Assembly (NCBI GenBank): GCA_914767715.1
Contig: OU612065.1
Coordinates: 15,998,001 to 16,058,000, forward strand
Source of the DNA: Membranipora membranacea
Lineage: Eukaryota; Bryozoa; Gymnolaemata; Cheilostomatida; Membraniporidae
Reading direction: 5' to 3'
DNA: 60,000 nt
Made by a program: the position numbers and the translations under genes. Below the pieces are notes generated by a model that worked only from the letters and a program-made list of their open reading frames with translations, was not told the DNA's origin and searched no databases. The number at the start of each line of letters is the position of its first letter. Position 1 is the first letter of the stretch. Positions 23,910-38,422 of this stretch are shown piece by piece.

Positions 23910-25203
23910 TGCTGCCAGGATAACTACACAGCAGCGACAGACCCAGACAGGAGCAGCTGCTCAGATATGTAATTACTCTGCTTCCTGCTGTCATAGTGGC
24001 AGTTTTATTTTCTCAGGAAACTTGCTAAGTTGAGCCAATATGGTGTTGGTACTGGCAAAGTAATGTGGTACTTCACTTTGGGGGTGTGGCAGCGAGTTAT
24101 TTTGTTTTTTGACGAGTGGAGACTCAAGATTGAAGTGTATAGGAAAGTATGCATTTGCAAAAATTTGTATGTAGAAAGTGAAGTTAGTTAAGTAGGCGTA
24201 ACACCAAAATGGCGTGTGTGTGCTGTTCGATGTTGTAACATTGCGAACTCTGGTTAACATGATTATGGAATTAATATGTTTGCAGTTGGAGAGTCATCCA
24301 GTGTAATTAGAGCATTTCAGCCTCTATTAGAATCCTAGGTCATGATACCATTCCTGTTTGCATGCTCTAAGATGGATCGATGTGCTGTAATTGCTAGAAA
24401 GTTGCTACATAAAACTCAACACTGATTGCATATCTCAAAAAGTAAACAGAAGGGACATGTGCCTATGGATTTTTTTACAACATAAGAATAGTCTATGCAA
24501 ATTTACCTAGGGTATCAGGATGAAATATATACAGTATAAGTTGCAACTTTTGTTTATCTGTAAACTACACACTGCTTTGGACAAACATCTATTCATCTTA
24601 CATAATACAACTAGACTAAAACTGCACACTAAATTAGCTCAGTTTCATAATATCGTCTAAATCTTTGGATATCTGTGTGAATCATCATCGACAGCGTCTC
24701 AGTGATGATGGAGGAAGGAGTTCATTAGTTTCAGCACGGATGCTGGTGCCCACATCTTCAACGCTGATTCTCTTAGTTTGCCTACAGTTGATTTATCTGA
24801 CATCTATTCTAACCTGGCTGTGAGATACCAGCAGTTGCAGTGAAATGTGTCACAGATAGACAGCAAGTTTTCGAGTCCACAAAACTTATTACTTTTAAAG
24901 CATCCGTGAAAAAAAAAATTTGTTTACATTGTTGTGGTCTACAATCGAGTACAATCTTTAGGAGGTTTTAACCCAGGTATGCTGAGATATGTAACAAACA
25001 AGTTTATGGTGCAAAGGCAAGTTTCTTGTGGAATAATAAATCAGTCTACCGGTGATCTAATCTTTCTAAACTGTGTAGGCATTACCTGTAACTTCCAAAG
25101 AGGTATATCCGTTAATGAGAAGCTTTACAGCAATAAAGAGTGCTTATCCAAATATCAGGAGCTGGAAAAATAGTATAAATCATGTGGTTTTGTATAATTT
25201 CAG
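23910..25203. other. Upstream region of the LRR-Ig gene
   Basis: No coding exon was identified. The start codon of the next gene lies 30 bp after a good splice acceptor (ATAATTTCAG, ending 25203), so one or more 5' UTR exons probably lie here or further upstream. Confidence 0.4.
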
Positions 25204-25232
25204 AAGAAGGCAGCACCTGGATATCAACAATC

Positions 25233-28200
25233 ATGGTATATAGACCCTACAGCTGGTGGATGGCATCCCTTGTGTTTGGAATAGTATCTCTTACACTGGC
25301 AGCCTCAGCCGCCTGCCCAGATGGATGCCGCTGCTTTACAAACCCAGCCTCACCCCAGAACAGCCAAGTGCAATGTGATGAGGGGACACACATCCCCTCC
25401 GGCTTAGGAAATGTATCAGTACTCAACTTAAATGGCAACAGTTTTCACAACTCAGTGCTAAGCCGTGCTAACTTCAGCGCGCTCAAGAATCTGGTAGAGT
25501 TATCGCTGAGTGGATGCGGCATTCAAACAATCCAGCCAAACACATTTATAGGTAAGTTGAATTGTTGACTCACAGATTTGAGCCATCATCTCAATCCCAT
25601 TCAAACTATTCTTAGTTCATCTATTCCCAATGAGGGTATTTGATTGCTCAATGATTGCTGTCTGTTTATCGCTATGACTCCTTGTCTCATTCATTCCTCT
25701 TTTCTCATGGTCCCTTGTTAATAATCACATTGTGATGTCTCAACACAAGGCAGGATATAACCACTGTCGCTCTGTGATATGTAGCTATCGCAATGCCTTA
25801 CAAAGTATCATTTGGGGGTCTATTGGAGTTGCTATATATAACCCTTATGTTACCCTTTTTTTATCACCTCACATCTTGAATAACTGGATGTTCCCATGAT
25901 AAAAGGATAAAACCTCATCACTCGCATAGTTCCAATTATATTGTTCAAGTCATCTGATCAAGCCAACAATAATGCTTTTTTTCACTGGCACAATAGCAAG
26001 GTATTCGCTCTCGCCGTATTTTGGGAGGGATAGCATCTACTTCGTCCACTTACAATGTAATATTCAGAGTATAGACAAGGATTGATATCAATATGTAGAA
26101 TTAGATGCTAAAAAAAGTTGCACCTTTGTGTGTTTTGAAGGTGATGGGAGCAGGTGCACCGTAATAAAAAACAATTGGGAAAATTTTAATCAGAAATTTT
26201 ACCTATGATGGCTAAATAAAATTAGCCTGGTCACCCTGGCAATGAGTACCGAGATACATAATTACAAACCAAAAAAAGTGCAGCTAGATTCAGAATGCTG
26301 CCCGTACATCAATGATGAATTATGTCTTACTTGAACCTACACAAGATCTTATCAAGACAATAAAAATGGATTTCAGATATCCAGATGTCCTCAAAATGGT
26401 CAATATACCCTACTCTACCTCTCAAGTGTTTGAAAAGCAGCGGTGATTGCACTAAACTCATTTTATCTTATTGCATCATAATAGGTACTCTCATCCGTTC
26501 TCAAGTTTGTAAAATGATATCATTATTCAGTCAAGTCCATCATGATTTGAAAGGTGAGAGTTTCAGCCCAAAAATTTGCATAAAACTGGCAGAGAAAAAG
26601 TTTTTTAAAGAATGGAGAAGAGTCTTCTGGTTAAATAACTAAGTGTTAGTCAGTCCAATAAGGCCAAACAAAAATTGTCTTTGTAATTGGTTTTGTTGCA
26701 TTTTCTTTGGATTGAGTTTCCCAGGCTCAGATTTCAAATGTCTGGCAGACCAACCAAAACAGAGCGACTGTCTGGTTAGGTAAATGAATCACATCACATT
26801 GTGACCACACTACGGACTTGATATTTACCTGCCTTTATAGTTTTGAGCACTGTTAGCTTCAGACTTCAATATATCACCTGAAAAAATTTAGTTACATATC
26901 ATAAAGAATTCAATTAAAATTTCAGTCAAAAATTCCATTATCAGAGATAAATTACCCTAAATAGAGTAAATTGACTGGAACCAATTTTGGAAAGTGTGCC
27001 GTGTGGTTTGGCCTGGACAAGTTTGTTATATTCTGCCATACCTTTTGGCCTGTAATGTTGTAGAAAATCCAATTTATTATCAATGCTAATAGGGGATAAA
27101 AATGCGTCTACTGTATATACAGAGGTGTTACATGGTATGGTAAGCTTCTTGAATGAGAACCAGTGAATAGTGGAGAGTTTACATACATGTATGTGATAAT
27201 TGTATTGATGACTTCATGAATTATTTACAAGACGATAGATAATCCTTATAATTGGTATGCTGCCATAAACCGATCAATCCAATTCAATAAACAAGCCAAT
27301 TGACAGCTTCTGTTGCATAACATAAGACCAAAGGTACTGAGTTAAAAATGTAACGAGCTGCACCATTTTCCATTTTTGGTGATAAAGAATCATTCATCAG
27401 TGAAATGAGATGAGTGACAGCAAATAGCAGGTGGCGCAGCTGAGGAATATGAATCCTCCTGCTATCACCTCTCGCTTGCCCTCATAAATCTTAATTTACA
27501 TTTTTAGCCTCGTAAATAGACCTGGTATGCAGGAGGTATTAGTATGATCAGACCCAGGGGGATAAAATTCAAACTCGATGAACTAACAGTAGCCAGTCTG
27601 GGTATTCATTGCTGTGGTAATCTGATATGCAAATTCAGATATCTTCTTTCCCTGGGGCTGGACAAAGTTGACAAGTCGTTCTGGAGCTGAATATAAAGTT
27701 TTCTAAAGAAAAGCAAATTGCATGAAATATTAAACACTCTCCGTTGGATTCTCTTTCAATGCAAACCATCAAACCATAGCAACAACCTGCATTCATATAG
27801 AATGAATCATGCAAGTTGTTCATTCCGCTGACAGATTCCATAACAGATTACATGCCAAATATTGAGGATCTGTTTGTCAGTTTCTGTTATGTCATAACTG
27901 CTTCCTGGCAGCGTGAGACCGGTGATGGGTGATAATCACAGCTCCATCCTTGTGTATTTGGACCCACGCATTACATTGACATACCATGGCTGGCTAAAAA
28001 TTTCGGCTGATAACGACCTTGAATGGAAACCGATATTGCTGGTGTCTTTGACCATCTCTGCTGTTGACACTGTTGCCATATATCAGTCATGTAGTAAGGT
28101 CCACTGAAGACAGATTGATTGTGATTGATCATTTTCTGATAGCAAAACCAGAGCCAAAATAAATATGTGGCAATCGTGAGTTTGTATTGTGCTGCACAGT

Positions 28201-31200
28201 TTCATAACAAACTCATTGCTAGTCTCTCAGCAGGGCTGTTAATTCTCTGCCGCTGACAAGCGCCTGGCTTACACTGTGTGACTTTTGTTGGCTGACCAAT
28301 ATGACCTTTTTATGCATAACTCCACAATTAGTAAATATGAAGTAAAGCGAGCTTTTAGAATTTTTGCCCTTCCCCCAGACAATGATGCGTAATAGGAAAA
28401 GAATCATTACTGAATGCCAAAGGATTGAACTTTTCAGCTTACTTGCTGTTATGTTATTCTTGTGTGAAATCAAAGCCAGGTTGATGAGTTCATGCCATTA
28501 AAATGCTTCAGAACTTCTCTGTTCACATGATGTGAGAGAAAGTATTCCATCTAATAATTGTATAAATCGTGATCGCTAATGGGAATGTTTGTTATTAGAC
28601 GGTAGGTGTAGATTTAACATAGGATCAAAGCGATCTTGTTTGCAATCTCGTCCGATTCGACACCTCTGACTTTTATTTGCTGGTATTCAATGTCAAAAGT
28701 GTATACTGGAGGCTATTTGGACCTTTTATCACTGCACGGATTTGAACAGCTTTGGGGATTTATTCTCTAAAATCAGTTTATCACTGCTATATTGAGCTGC
28801 AACTAATAATATAAAATTGCAATAAAGGAATACTAAGGGCTTATCCAAAAGCTGCACCTCCAAAATCCAAATATTCCAAAGGATCAGCCCCTCGAACAAA
28901 GGCAATAATATCACAATATTGTCCGGCACTACAATTTGCTGCGTAAACTAATGTAGATTGGCTTTAGCACTTATGTCTAGTTTTTGATGATCATTTTCAT
29001 TGTGGCCAAGCCACTCGACAGAGACTCAGAGTGAAAATAAGCCAATACCTGATCCCTCTTCACTCACTCATAACACAATATCCTTTTTCACTTCTTGTCT
29101 TTAAAGCCTTCGAGATAATAATTTCCAGCCGTTTCTCTGTCAAAAGTTAATAAACAGTTGGCTCTGAAATCGCCTTTTGAAAATAAATGGCCTAGGTAAA
29201 TGGGCTCGTTAACGTAGGGCACTCAAGAGTTCAGCATGGCTCATGTGTTTTTCAAGTTGTTTTAGATGAAAAAGTGACAAGCCATTACAAGAGTAAACAT
29301 ATGTAACAGCTTGCCAGAATAGGCATTACCAGAGTACAGCTCTCGGTTTTCCTCTACGTAATGGCCTTGTCCCACTCCAAGATGCACCGGCCCACATCAA
29401 AATCCCTGTTAGCTGCTTGCCCTGGAAATGTAAACAGCGAACTGACCTTAACATGATCAAATTAATTGGCATGAGAGATCCGCAAGCTTGGACTGAAAAA
29501 TTTGGTAATTAATCCGAAAAATGGCAATGCCTGGACCTGGACCTGGTAATACCAAATGCATGGACATAAAAAAATAATAGCCCTAGATTGTGTCAAATTT
29601 GGTGAGCTCTAGAACCCATATCAGCCACGACGACATTATTTTTTTCAATGCTTAGTTACTAAGAAATCTAGGCAGAGATGCAAATTTGAGATCAGTGCAT
29701 TAACATTTCTATTCACACCTATTTACCACAGCTCAATATCGCAGCCTGTTTACATAGGTCAAACAACCCTTTACTAAATGTACAAAATACAAATAAATGC
29801 CTCTTCTGCAATATTACTTCTATTATAGAAAGTTTAGCTCCCAGATGTCATATTAGCTAATAAATACAAATGTTGGTGCAAGTATTTCCAATCAAACATC
29901 TTTGAATTGCTGCATTCAAAACTGGGGAGCTCTTGAACCTATTGCCATTTCTCTCAATCACTCACTTAGACAATAAAGCATTTCTTACTCTTCTGTCTAG
30001 CTCTTTATAATCTCATGATGCTCTGTCACTGTTCCCATAGCCTCCTATTCATTAATTTTACTCAAATTTTACTAAAATATCTCAGTTGGACCACCATTGA
30101 AAAAGCTGTGTTGACAAGGTAATTGAACTTCCTTCTATTGAGCCCAAAGTTTTTTCACTAGACACTTTCAATGAAAAGGACAGCGACGTATCCAATCCAG
30201 TAATATGATTCACAGGATGTGGCTTTTTCTGGTCTAATAGCCAGCCTCTCAGTACAGCAGCTTGTCACGCGTTTTCTAATGCTGTCGCTGCCATCCGATA
30301 TTACAGCAATTACTATGAAGGAGGTCTCAAATGGTTTTTCTATTACAAGATTGGCATTTTTTTCTCGGTACACTCTGATGAAAAATAGAGATGTGAAGAT
30401 GTTGATGATTTATTTATTTTGTGGTAATAGAATACACTCACAAACTATCTTATGATCACAGTCATTTGTTTGCAGTTAGTTGCATTATGCTTTGTCCCTC
30501 CCTGCTGTTGCCTTATTAAGCCACTAGTTAATTAGGACAATGACATAGTGACCGCTGCAATTTTTGCCATGAAATGAGATAACTATTTCATTCCGTATAC
30601 TTTAAATTTTTTAGATTTGACCAAACTGACACTGCTAGACTTGTCGCTAAACAATCTCAGAGCCATCAGTCCGTCAGCCTTTACTGGCCTGAATCTAGAG
30701 TACCTGTTCTTGGGAGACAATCCAAGCATTAGTCTGCCATCAGATGGCTTCACCAGCATGTCTACTGAGATAATCGATCTCAAAAACAATCAACTCACAG
30801 AAATAGCACCTCAGTTCTTCTCACCTCTGGTGCCAAGACTCCGCAAGCTCTTCGTCAACGGTAATAAAATCAAACGATTCTCATCAGGCCTGCTGGCCAT
30901 GTTTAATGGTCTGGAAAGCATCAGGATACAGGAAAACCCACTAGTATGTGACTGTGAGTCTAGATGGCTCAAAATGTTCTTTGATCAAAATGTTGGCAAA
31001 CTAACTCAGACTAACGACAACAACATCGAGCCACGCTGCAGCTCCCCTGTCGGCCTATCGGGTGAATTCTTTAGCAGACTTCAGCTGATGGACTTCCTGT
31101 GTGACAAACCATCTCTGAACACTGAAATATCGTTTGAGAAAGGCAGAGCATTGCTCAAGTGCACATCCACAGGTCATCCAACCCCACAGATATCATGGTA

Positions 31201-31981
31201 CAGGCCTAGTGGTGTGATAGAAGCCACTTTCCCACAAGAAGGACACTTAGTGACTGAGGCAGAGTTGGAGGTCTTGGCCGCTGAACCACAGATTCAGGGA
31301 GCCTACAGATGCGTGGCCTCCAATGAAGCGGGAAATGTTTCTCTCACAATCAATGTCTCATGGCCCTTCTCAGACACTGGTGTTGACATTCCTTGCGGTG
31401 ATAGTGGGGTTACTACATCAAGAGAAATAGTTCTAACAAACGCTCCATCGGATAATGATGACAGAGTAGAAAAAGACACGGACATGTTTAAAAAGAAATA
31501 TTTCACAATCATAGACATGATAATAGCAGTGTTTGGTACATTTGCTGGGACGCTTGTTGTGACCGTAGTAGTTTTACATCTGTGCGTATATAGAAAAAGA
31601 AAGGGTGGTTCACAGTACAGCACGCCACCACAGAGTGAATACAGCGCTAGCAGTATAAAAAATGAGGTGTATCCTCCATCAACTCAGCATAGTAGTATGC
31701 AGATACCTATACACACTATGCAGAATAGACCTTTACCAACTCCACACCCTAAACCTGCTTTTCATAAAGCCTATGATGAAAACCATTATATGTCTACTCA
31801 ATTAGACGAGCACGATGAACTCGGGCTACGACATCAGCACCACAACGGGTTTCATGGCCACAGCTCCACACTAGGACAGCACACCAATGGAGGGATGGTG
31901 CCTTCGCCACACTCACCGCCATGTCAGGCCTGTCAAACTATAAACTCTCATCATCACAGGCACTCACAAGTGATCCTATAG
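25233..31981 (+). CDS. LRR-Ig transmembrane receptor (kekkon/AMIGO/LRIG-like)
   Basis: Exons 25233-25551 and 30615-31981 join in phase 1 (ATAG|GTAAGT, TTTTTAG|AT) and give 561 aa. A hydrophobic signal peptide (SLVFGIVSLTLAASA) is followed by a CPDGCRC LRRNT cap and about four to five leucine-rich repeats. An LRRCT cap follows with the pattern NPLVCDC...C...C (Cys 218, 220, 248, 269). One Ig domain has Cys 289, Trp 301 and the YRCVA Cys at 339. A transmembrane segment lies at about 406-432, then KRK and a ~130-residue His/Ser/Pro-rich tail ending SQVIL. The final V-I-L fits a class II PDZ ligand (inference). Family members act in neuronal adhesion or in growth factor receptor regulation. The LRR number is low compared with kekkon (seven). 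The 5 kb intron falls inside the LRR array, so an unrecognised internal exon carrying more repeats is possible. Confidence 0.88.
25552..30614 (+). other. 5 kb intron within the LRR array
   Basis: I looked for an additional LRR exon (LxxLxLxxN pattern) bounded by phase-1 splice sites and found none among the open frames. No repeats with clear termini were recognised. Direct splicing of the flanking exons already gives a sensible LRR transition (NTFIDLTKLTLLDLSLN). Confidence 0.5.
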
Positions 31982-33239
31982 TCTGCCGGTTTACTCCGCT
32001 GGAATTTTAGTCATTTTTTTATCACCATAGATTATATGCTTACAGAGGGGTCAGCAGAAATTTGATTCCAAGATTTAATTAACATCCAGCTCAGTAAAAG
32101 CTCATCACAATTATATTTATCAGAGTATATCTTTGCAATCAAGATTTTGTACCTGGGCCAAGACGTGAACTCAACATTGTGGTTTTAGTGGCGCATCATC
32201 AGATAATTTTTATCTAATTGGATGGTCTCTGTTTCCAGAGTGCAATGGTACTGTGATGTGAATGTGGAACTCTTATACTTTATTTTTTCGCCAGGATTCA
32301 TTTGATGACGTCCTTTTCACTACTCCATCATCATTATCATCCTTTCTACTATGAAGGCAGAATGGTGAAGTTTCAGTGTCATTTTACCTGTACATAATTT
32401 ATCATCGTCATCTTTTTTAATTGAACATTGTAAGATTTATTTAGCTTTGTTGATGAATAATTACAGTTGTCCAGATACTTTTTAGTTGTTTTATTGAGAG
32501 AGTGTAACTCCTCATTTCTAGCTAGTCCTTTTTTTATCAAGTCAGCAGAGGATGTTGATCTTTGGTCACAGCAGAAACTAGACTTTTCTTCTGCTGTAAA
32601 TTTGACTTGACCTGGTTGTATTTATATTCTATTTTCATCTGATGTAGTTAAAATCGAAAATAATTTATAAAATTATGAAAATCTAAACGAGTCTGTTCAT
32701 TACTCCAACTATTGATAGACCACACAGGGCAATTCACAAAAAAAGCAGTCCGAATGTCTCGGTAAAACGGCCTTATTTGCCAAGTATCAAATTGGTAAAG
32801 CTTACAGTGAAGTTATTGAGTTGTTATGGTGTTTACACCTCCCAGCTAAGGGATGTTGACTCTTCAATCAATGTAATGAAAGGATACAATGAGTGGTTGG
32901 TAACTGGAAACCGCTTGACACTGAGTTCCATATGCTCAGTAGCAAACTCAATCCCGTAAAACAGTTGACAAAAGGAAATTTAATGATAAAAAAGTGAAAA
33001 GTATCCTATATCTGGCACTTGAAAATGATATGGCAACAATCTATACAAACACTTACGAATTAATGTGATAAGACTGATACATGATACATCAATCCTAATA
33101 AACACTATTGATTAACAATTACACTTTCTTATTGCTGCTCAGTTATTTAGCGTCCCTATGGTAAACAAAAAACAGTTCGAGTAGGTCTAAATTAATGGTC
33201 AAGGGCTTATTACTAACCGCTCAATCATATGTTGATGAA
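31982..33239. other. 3' flank of the LRR-Ig gene
   Basis: This is AT-rich DNA that presumably begins with the 3' UTR. No canonical AATAAA was clear in the first few hundred bases. No further genes were recognised. Confidence 0.4.
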
Positions 33240-33284
33240 GCGGTACCAGAGACTATAGATAATATCTATAGTCTCTGGCGGTAC
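33240..33284. mobile_element. Mini-palindrome insertion, copy 2 (31 bp, 7 bp TSD)
   Basis: The palindrome at 33247-33277 has the same ends as copy 1 (CAGAGACTATAGAT...ATCTATAGTCTCTG) with three extra bases in the centre. It is flanked by GCGGTAC on both sides (33240-33246, 33278-33284). Confidence 0.8.
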
Positions 33285-36200
33285 CATAAACTAATATCAT
33301 ACTCTAGGTATCTTGGGTCTTCAGTTGATGGCAACAAATATCATGAGCTGTAATGTGATTAAGCTGAGTTTTATTAGCAATGAATTGCTGCTCAGGGGAT
33401 ATTAAGAAAGACAATATTGCTATAATTACAATCTGGAGTAGGATATGGTTCCTCGATATAGTGAGAGAGACCCAATGATGAGAATGCTTTTCTTATCCGC
33501 TATCAAGCTCATGATCGACATGTGGAAGCGGCCTATAATATGCTCTCGGGAATCATACCGGCAATGTTGGCCTCAAAAATTGGCAAATCACCACATGGTA
33601 CATCACAATATATTGTGTGCAAAAGAACATCAATGGTTCGTTAAATCTTGTTCTAGATCTCGCTAAATTTCTCTTTATCCAGCATTATGTGCAGTACGGA
33701 GTTCAGATCAGAAACTTCAAACAAGCAGTTCCATTACGGAGCGGTTTTATAAGTTAGATAATAGCACTTTTAACTCTCCCGTAATATCTGTACCCTGTAC
33801 TAAATGGTGGAATAATCGGTTGCATAAATATTTTTCCAAAGTTTCCAATTAAATGTTTTACCTATTACTTGAACCATATTATCACACTAAAGCTTCCACT
33901 ATCCGGCCATCGATGTCAATCATTACAAACATTTTGGCTTGAGGTGAAAATAATCTCACTGTAATAATGATTAGGGGATAGATGAAGTCATTAGAGGTTA
34001 CCAACCTAACTTTTGAGCTTGGATCATTACCAACATATAAAAGGTAAATGAAAGCCATCAAGGGGTTCGCTGAAAATGTAATAGCAGAAAGTGACTAACT
34101 GGCTGAAGGTAGTTTTGCCATGGATGCAAGACATCTATCAATGCCATCCGAAACACATCAATCACAATATCGAAAAGCTGTCATGGTATATTGATTAATT
34201 GGGGAAAAAATGTTTGGGCAAAAGCATACAACTGATCTAAAATCTCGTGGTGGTATGATATAATATACTTTGGTGCTTTGATTCTAATGTTAGTGACCTA
34301 CGTAACAACATAACCTCTTCGTGACTGGTGGTTAAAAAGATATTGAGCCAGGTCTGCAAATAAATTGTCAATTTGTTCTGCTACTAAAATGTAGGTGTCA
34401 TTATCATGAATTTATAAATATTCATTCCAAATTATAGGTGTCATGAGTGCGCAATTCTATTTGAAGAAGAATATTTCTTCTATCTATGATGAAAATAATT
34501 TTGTCCTGTTGGTTGAAGTTTAATTTGGGCTGCAAGTGGAGGACCTATACTAACAGAAATATGAATATGTATGTATTTCAATAGTCATAAAATTTACCAC
34601 AATAAACCGGTTTCTATTTTAGTTTGATTTTGTAATCTTGCCGTCCAAGTGGCTTTTGTTTTACCCATAAACATTATATAATATGCTGTGGTGTGGTAAT
34701 AGGAGGTACTAGAGAGCATATATTGTACAATGGTTAAATTCACTATGCTCTCGCCATCTTTATTATGGGGATTGCCATCATTTTGAATATAGAAAACTGT
34801 CGATTAACGTACAGTGTCGGCTGTCCTGCAACGCATTTACGCCGATAATTAGCTTTTCTCAGCCAACACAGACACGATCAGCTGGAATGTGCTGCCGTGT
34901 CTGTCTAAGTGTAGCAAATGTTCAATTTATGTATTTCTGTACAACTAAAATGTCAAGGTAATCATAAAGAAAGCTAAGTTACTCATTAAGCACAGGTGTT
35001 CTTTTGAATCATACATTCTCAAGTGTAAGGTCGATGACATTTCCTCATGATCAAAGCTGTCCTCAAATGATCTTTGGCAATCTGAGAGTGGTAATCAAAA
35101 TTCTTGAATTGTTTCTCGCTCAAAGCGGAATGGCAATAAACACTGTTGAGTCAGATACAAGGTTAAAGATCTTGACTTGAGTGCTCTTAACTAGCCTTAG
35201 ATTCAACTCATGGGCAGTCCATACAGCCGCTGATGATTTCAGTGGACATCCGGATGTGACAAGATGGAAAACCTTTTCTACGTTAAGTGAGGCGAACAGA
35301 AATGGTGGCACAAAACTTCAGTCAAGTCACGTAGAAAAACCTAAAATGGCTGAACTGTGACAAATAAAGGGTTAAATTAGTTGTAAATTTAGTTAGCAAA
35401 TTGACAACCTTATGTCAATTTTCACAACAGCTGTCAAAATTCTGGGGACAGATTTTGATAAGTTTGGCGACCAATTTATTAGAACTGAAGCTGAATTTCT
35501 CCATAATAAGGCAGTTGGATGCAAGTGTGCCAACTGACAACAGTAGCCTATGCAGAATAATTAGGATGAGGACTCTGTTACAGGTGCCTGTCTTTCTTGG
35601 GGACCTCCGCCACAGAATCTGACAGGATAGCATACACCGACCAAGGAGCTGCCAGGCATGTTGGGGGGGGGGGGGAGCAAGAGTTTCGGGGGCTCTGACT
35701 AGGATGGATCTTATGTGTGACATCCTCTGTAGATATGCTGATGTTTCAGACTGGTGCTTTTACATAGCTACAGTACAGGAACTTCGTGACTTCTGATCTC
35801 ATGGAAATGCAACTTTGGAATGGAATTTTATTAAAAGTGTCATCAGCATAAAACAAGGAAAGGAGTTACCCGTTTCTGAATTACACTATCGCTAGTTTTG
35901 GCAAGACGCAAGTGTCACCTCAGCAGAATTAGCATCTCTGTCAAAATTGGCGAAATTTGATTAATTAGAACAGCCTAAGAAGATCCTTCTACTGGATTAT
36001 GAGCAAATTGCTCTGACCTGAATTATAGACCACAAACAGTATTCTCAGCATTTAGAAAGTTGACATTTTGGCAACGCTGCTGCTCATTAATAATTTTGAT
36101 GAGATGCGATAGTATGACAGAAGGCCTGTAACTTTAACATTAGAGAGATAAAAATGTCTAATGTAAGAAAGAATATCATCTTATTTCTATTCAGCCTGTC

Positions 36201-38422
36201 CTGTCAAGCTTGAAGAGACTAGGGAGGGCGGTTTGGTTGCTAACCAGGTTATAGCTTGCTAAAAAGACACCCAAAATTATTCAAGATTGTCATACCAACC
36301 GTAAGTGTTGAGTAAGCAAAATCCATGCTGAGGGTGGGGGGGGGAGGAAAGGATGGGAGGCGTTGGTAGTTAACACATAAGACCAAACACTGTCATTTTG
36401 TGATGTTATAAATGTAGTAGCTCAAGAAGCTGCACCTGGTTTTGGGACCCAAAATTATCAACAAAAGCAATATTTTATTTATATAAATCTTAACAAATGT
36501 GATATCACAGAGCAAGGCTATGCACTTTTAGAAGATGATTTACAGACGCTGAAAGGAACTATTTAAAGTAAAACATCTGCTTATGTCACTCAAGCCATAA
36601 GTCAATAGGCAAACCTTAAGACGTCACAACACTAAAGTTGCTACTGCTCAGGTGGTTTTGTCAATATCAAACTACTGGCCAAATAACTTGTGAATACAAA
36701 ACAATAGGATATTACAAAAGATACTGAGTAACAAAAGCTTGTGGTATGCATTTTTTATGACTTGATTTGACTCTTCAGCTGCCCATATGTTTTTGCAGAC
36801 TGACAACACAAAGCGTCCACAAACATTTACAATGTACACGATGAATTGCATTTGTTGTTATTTTTTGTGACCTGTCAGTGTCACGCAATCAATGCTCGTC
36901 CTCTGAAATCTAAATACATCGCATCGCAGGCTTCATCAAGAGTGAGTAACTCCAAACTCAAACAAAATATCAGAATACACCCTCTTTCTCTAAATCCCTG
37001 CTCAAATCCTCATTGACCATGCTTTTTTACTGGCTCTTATCCCTATCAGGGGTCGGACTGTCACAAATTCAAACATGGAATAAAACCGTCCTGACCTACA
37101 ATCTTGGACCACTTTGGCTGAGATAATTGCCCAAAATTAAAATTTGTAAGCATCCATAAATTAGCAGGACAGAATATTAAGTGTGGTTGACTTTACACAA
37201 TAGACATTAGATAGAGGGTGATAAAGATTGATTTGGGGGATGATGTTGACATTTGATGTTGGCCTTCAGCCTATCATTATCTTCTTAATTACAGAGTAGA
37301 TGTAGTATGTCATCAACAAGTTTCGATTCTGAATATCTAACACAACCTGAAACACCTGCTAGGTTTGCAATATTACTGACTGTTGTTATGCCTGGAGAAG
37401 GGACAGACCACACAGGCAACCTGTCCACCAAATAGGTTTCACTTGTGGAAGTTATCTAAGGCTTCAGATTTCAGCCGATTTACTGATATGAGATTTTGTA
37501 TGGTTGTATGTTTAATAAGTGATTTATCTGGAACATCTGGTGGTTTAAGTGACTCATGAATCCTGCATCATGAATAAATCCATCAGTTTGTATCTGTATT
37601 ATGTAATTATTTTTATCTAATGAAATACCCATCAGTGAATTACAGCTTTCGAAAATATTTACATTCCGCAGATAAAGTCCCAATTTACTGGGATACCTCT
37701 TGAGTAATTCAGGTAGGGTAGCAATGATGTTAATATATAATGTTCTCTGTCTGTCACTATTTTTTGCTGAACATGAAATAACAAAACATGATTGTTTTGT
37801 TTACATATTAGATTGATGAATAACTATCTGATATCCCTGGTTGTGAGGTAGCCACGGGCTAGGGGGCAATAGTCTGAGGGGGCTCAGACTTCTGTGATGA
37901 GATCGTAGGGTTATGAGTTATGTTCTCACAACAGGCAGACTCCCCCTTGAAGTTAAATTCCACAAACTTAGTTACCATCCATGCGTCAGCAGATCAAACG
38001 CAAGCCAAATTGCAGCAAAGGCAACAATTTCGTGTGAAACAATAACTCATCTCCATGGCAGTTATTCCACTGTTGCGTGACCATTCTAAGTTGATATCAA
38101 CACCAAAGGGCCATTATCGATATGTAATGTCATCATTGCATTCCTGCTAATTTCTGATAAAAAGTTACGATCATGCCGTAAATTTTATAGCCACATTGAC
38201 AAAAATTTAATGGCCACTTTAATCTTCTACATCATACAGATTGATATAAAAGTATTTTGGCAATCTTAATATGAAAGCGAGAAAATCCGGCTTCAAAACA
38301 ACCATTATTTATTGAACACAAAGTTAAGTTCCTGATAAATCAAATGTTCATATAAAATGAATATGGAAAGTTACGACAGGGAAAATAAGGAATTGAAAAA
38401 AAAACATAAACAACCCGGTGAA
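33285..38422. other. Intergenic DNA without recognised genes
   Basis: No open frame here has protein-like composition with splice support. Two guanine tracts stand out: a 13 G run at 35663-35675, and GGGTGGGGGGGGG with nearby GGG runs at about 36332-36358, which could form G-quadruplexes. A degenerate Pol III-like stretch near 37850-37930 was judged too weak to call. Confidence 0.4.

Noticed and set aside
33445-33666. 73-codon open frame in the gene-poor region
   Set aside because: No protein-like pattern or neighbouring exons.
35663-36358. G-rich tracts as functional quadruplex elements
   Set aside because: They are far from any gene start and lack context; simple mononucleotide runs are an adequate explanation.
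37850-37935. Possible tRNA-like (SINE) stretch
   Set aside because: A-box and B-box resemblance is too weak and the spacing is irregular.
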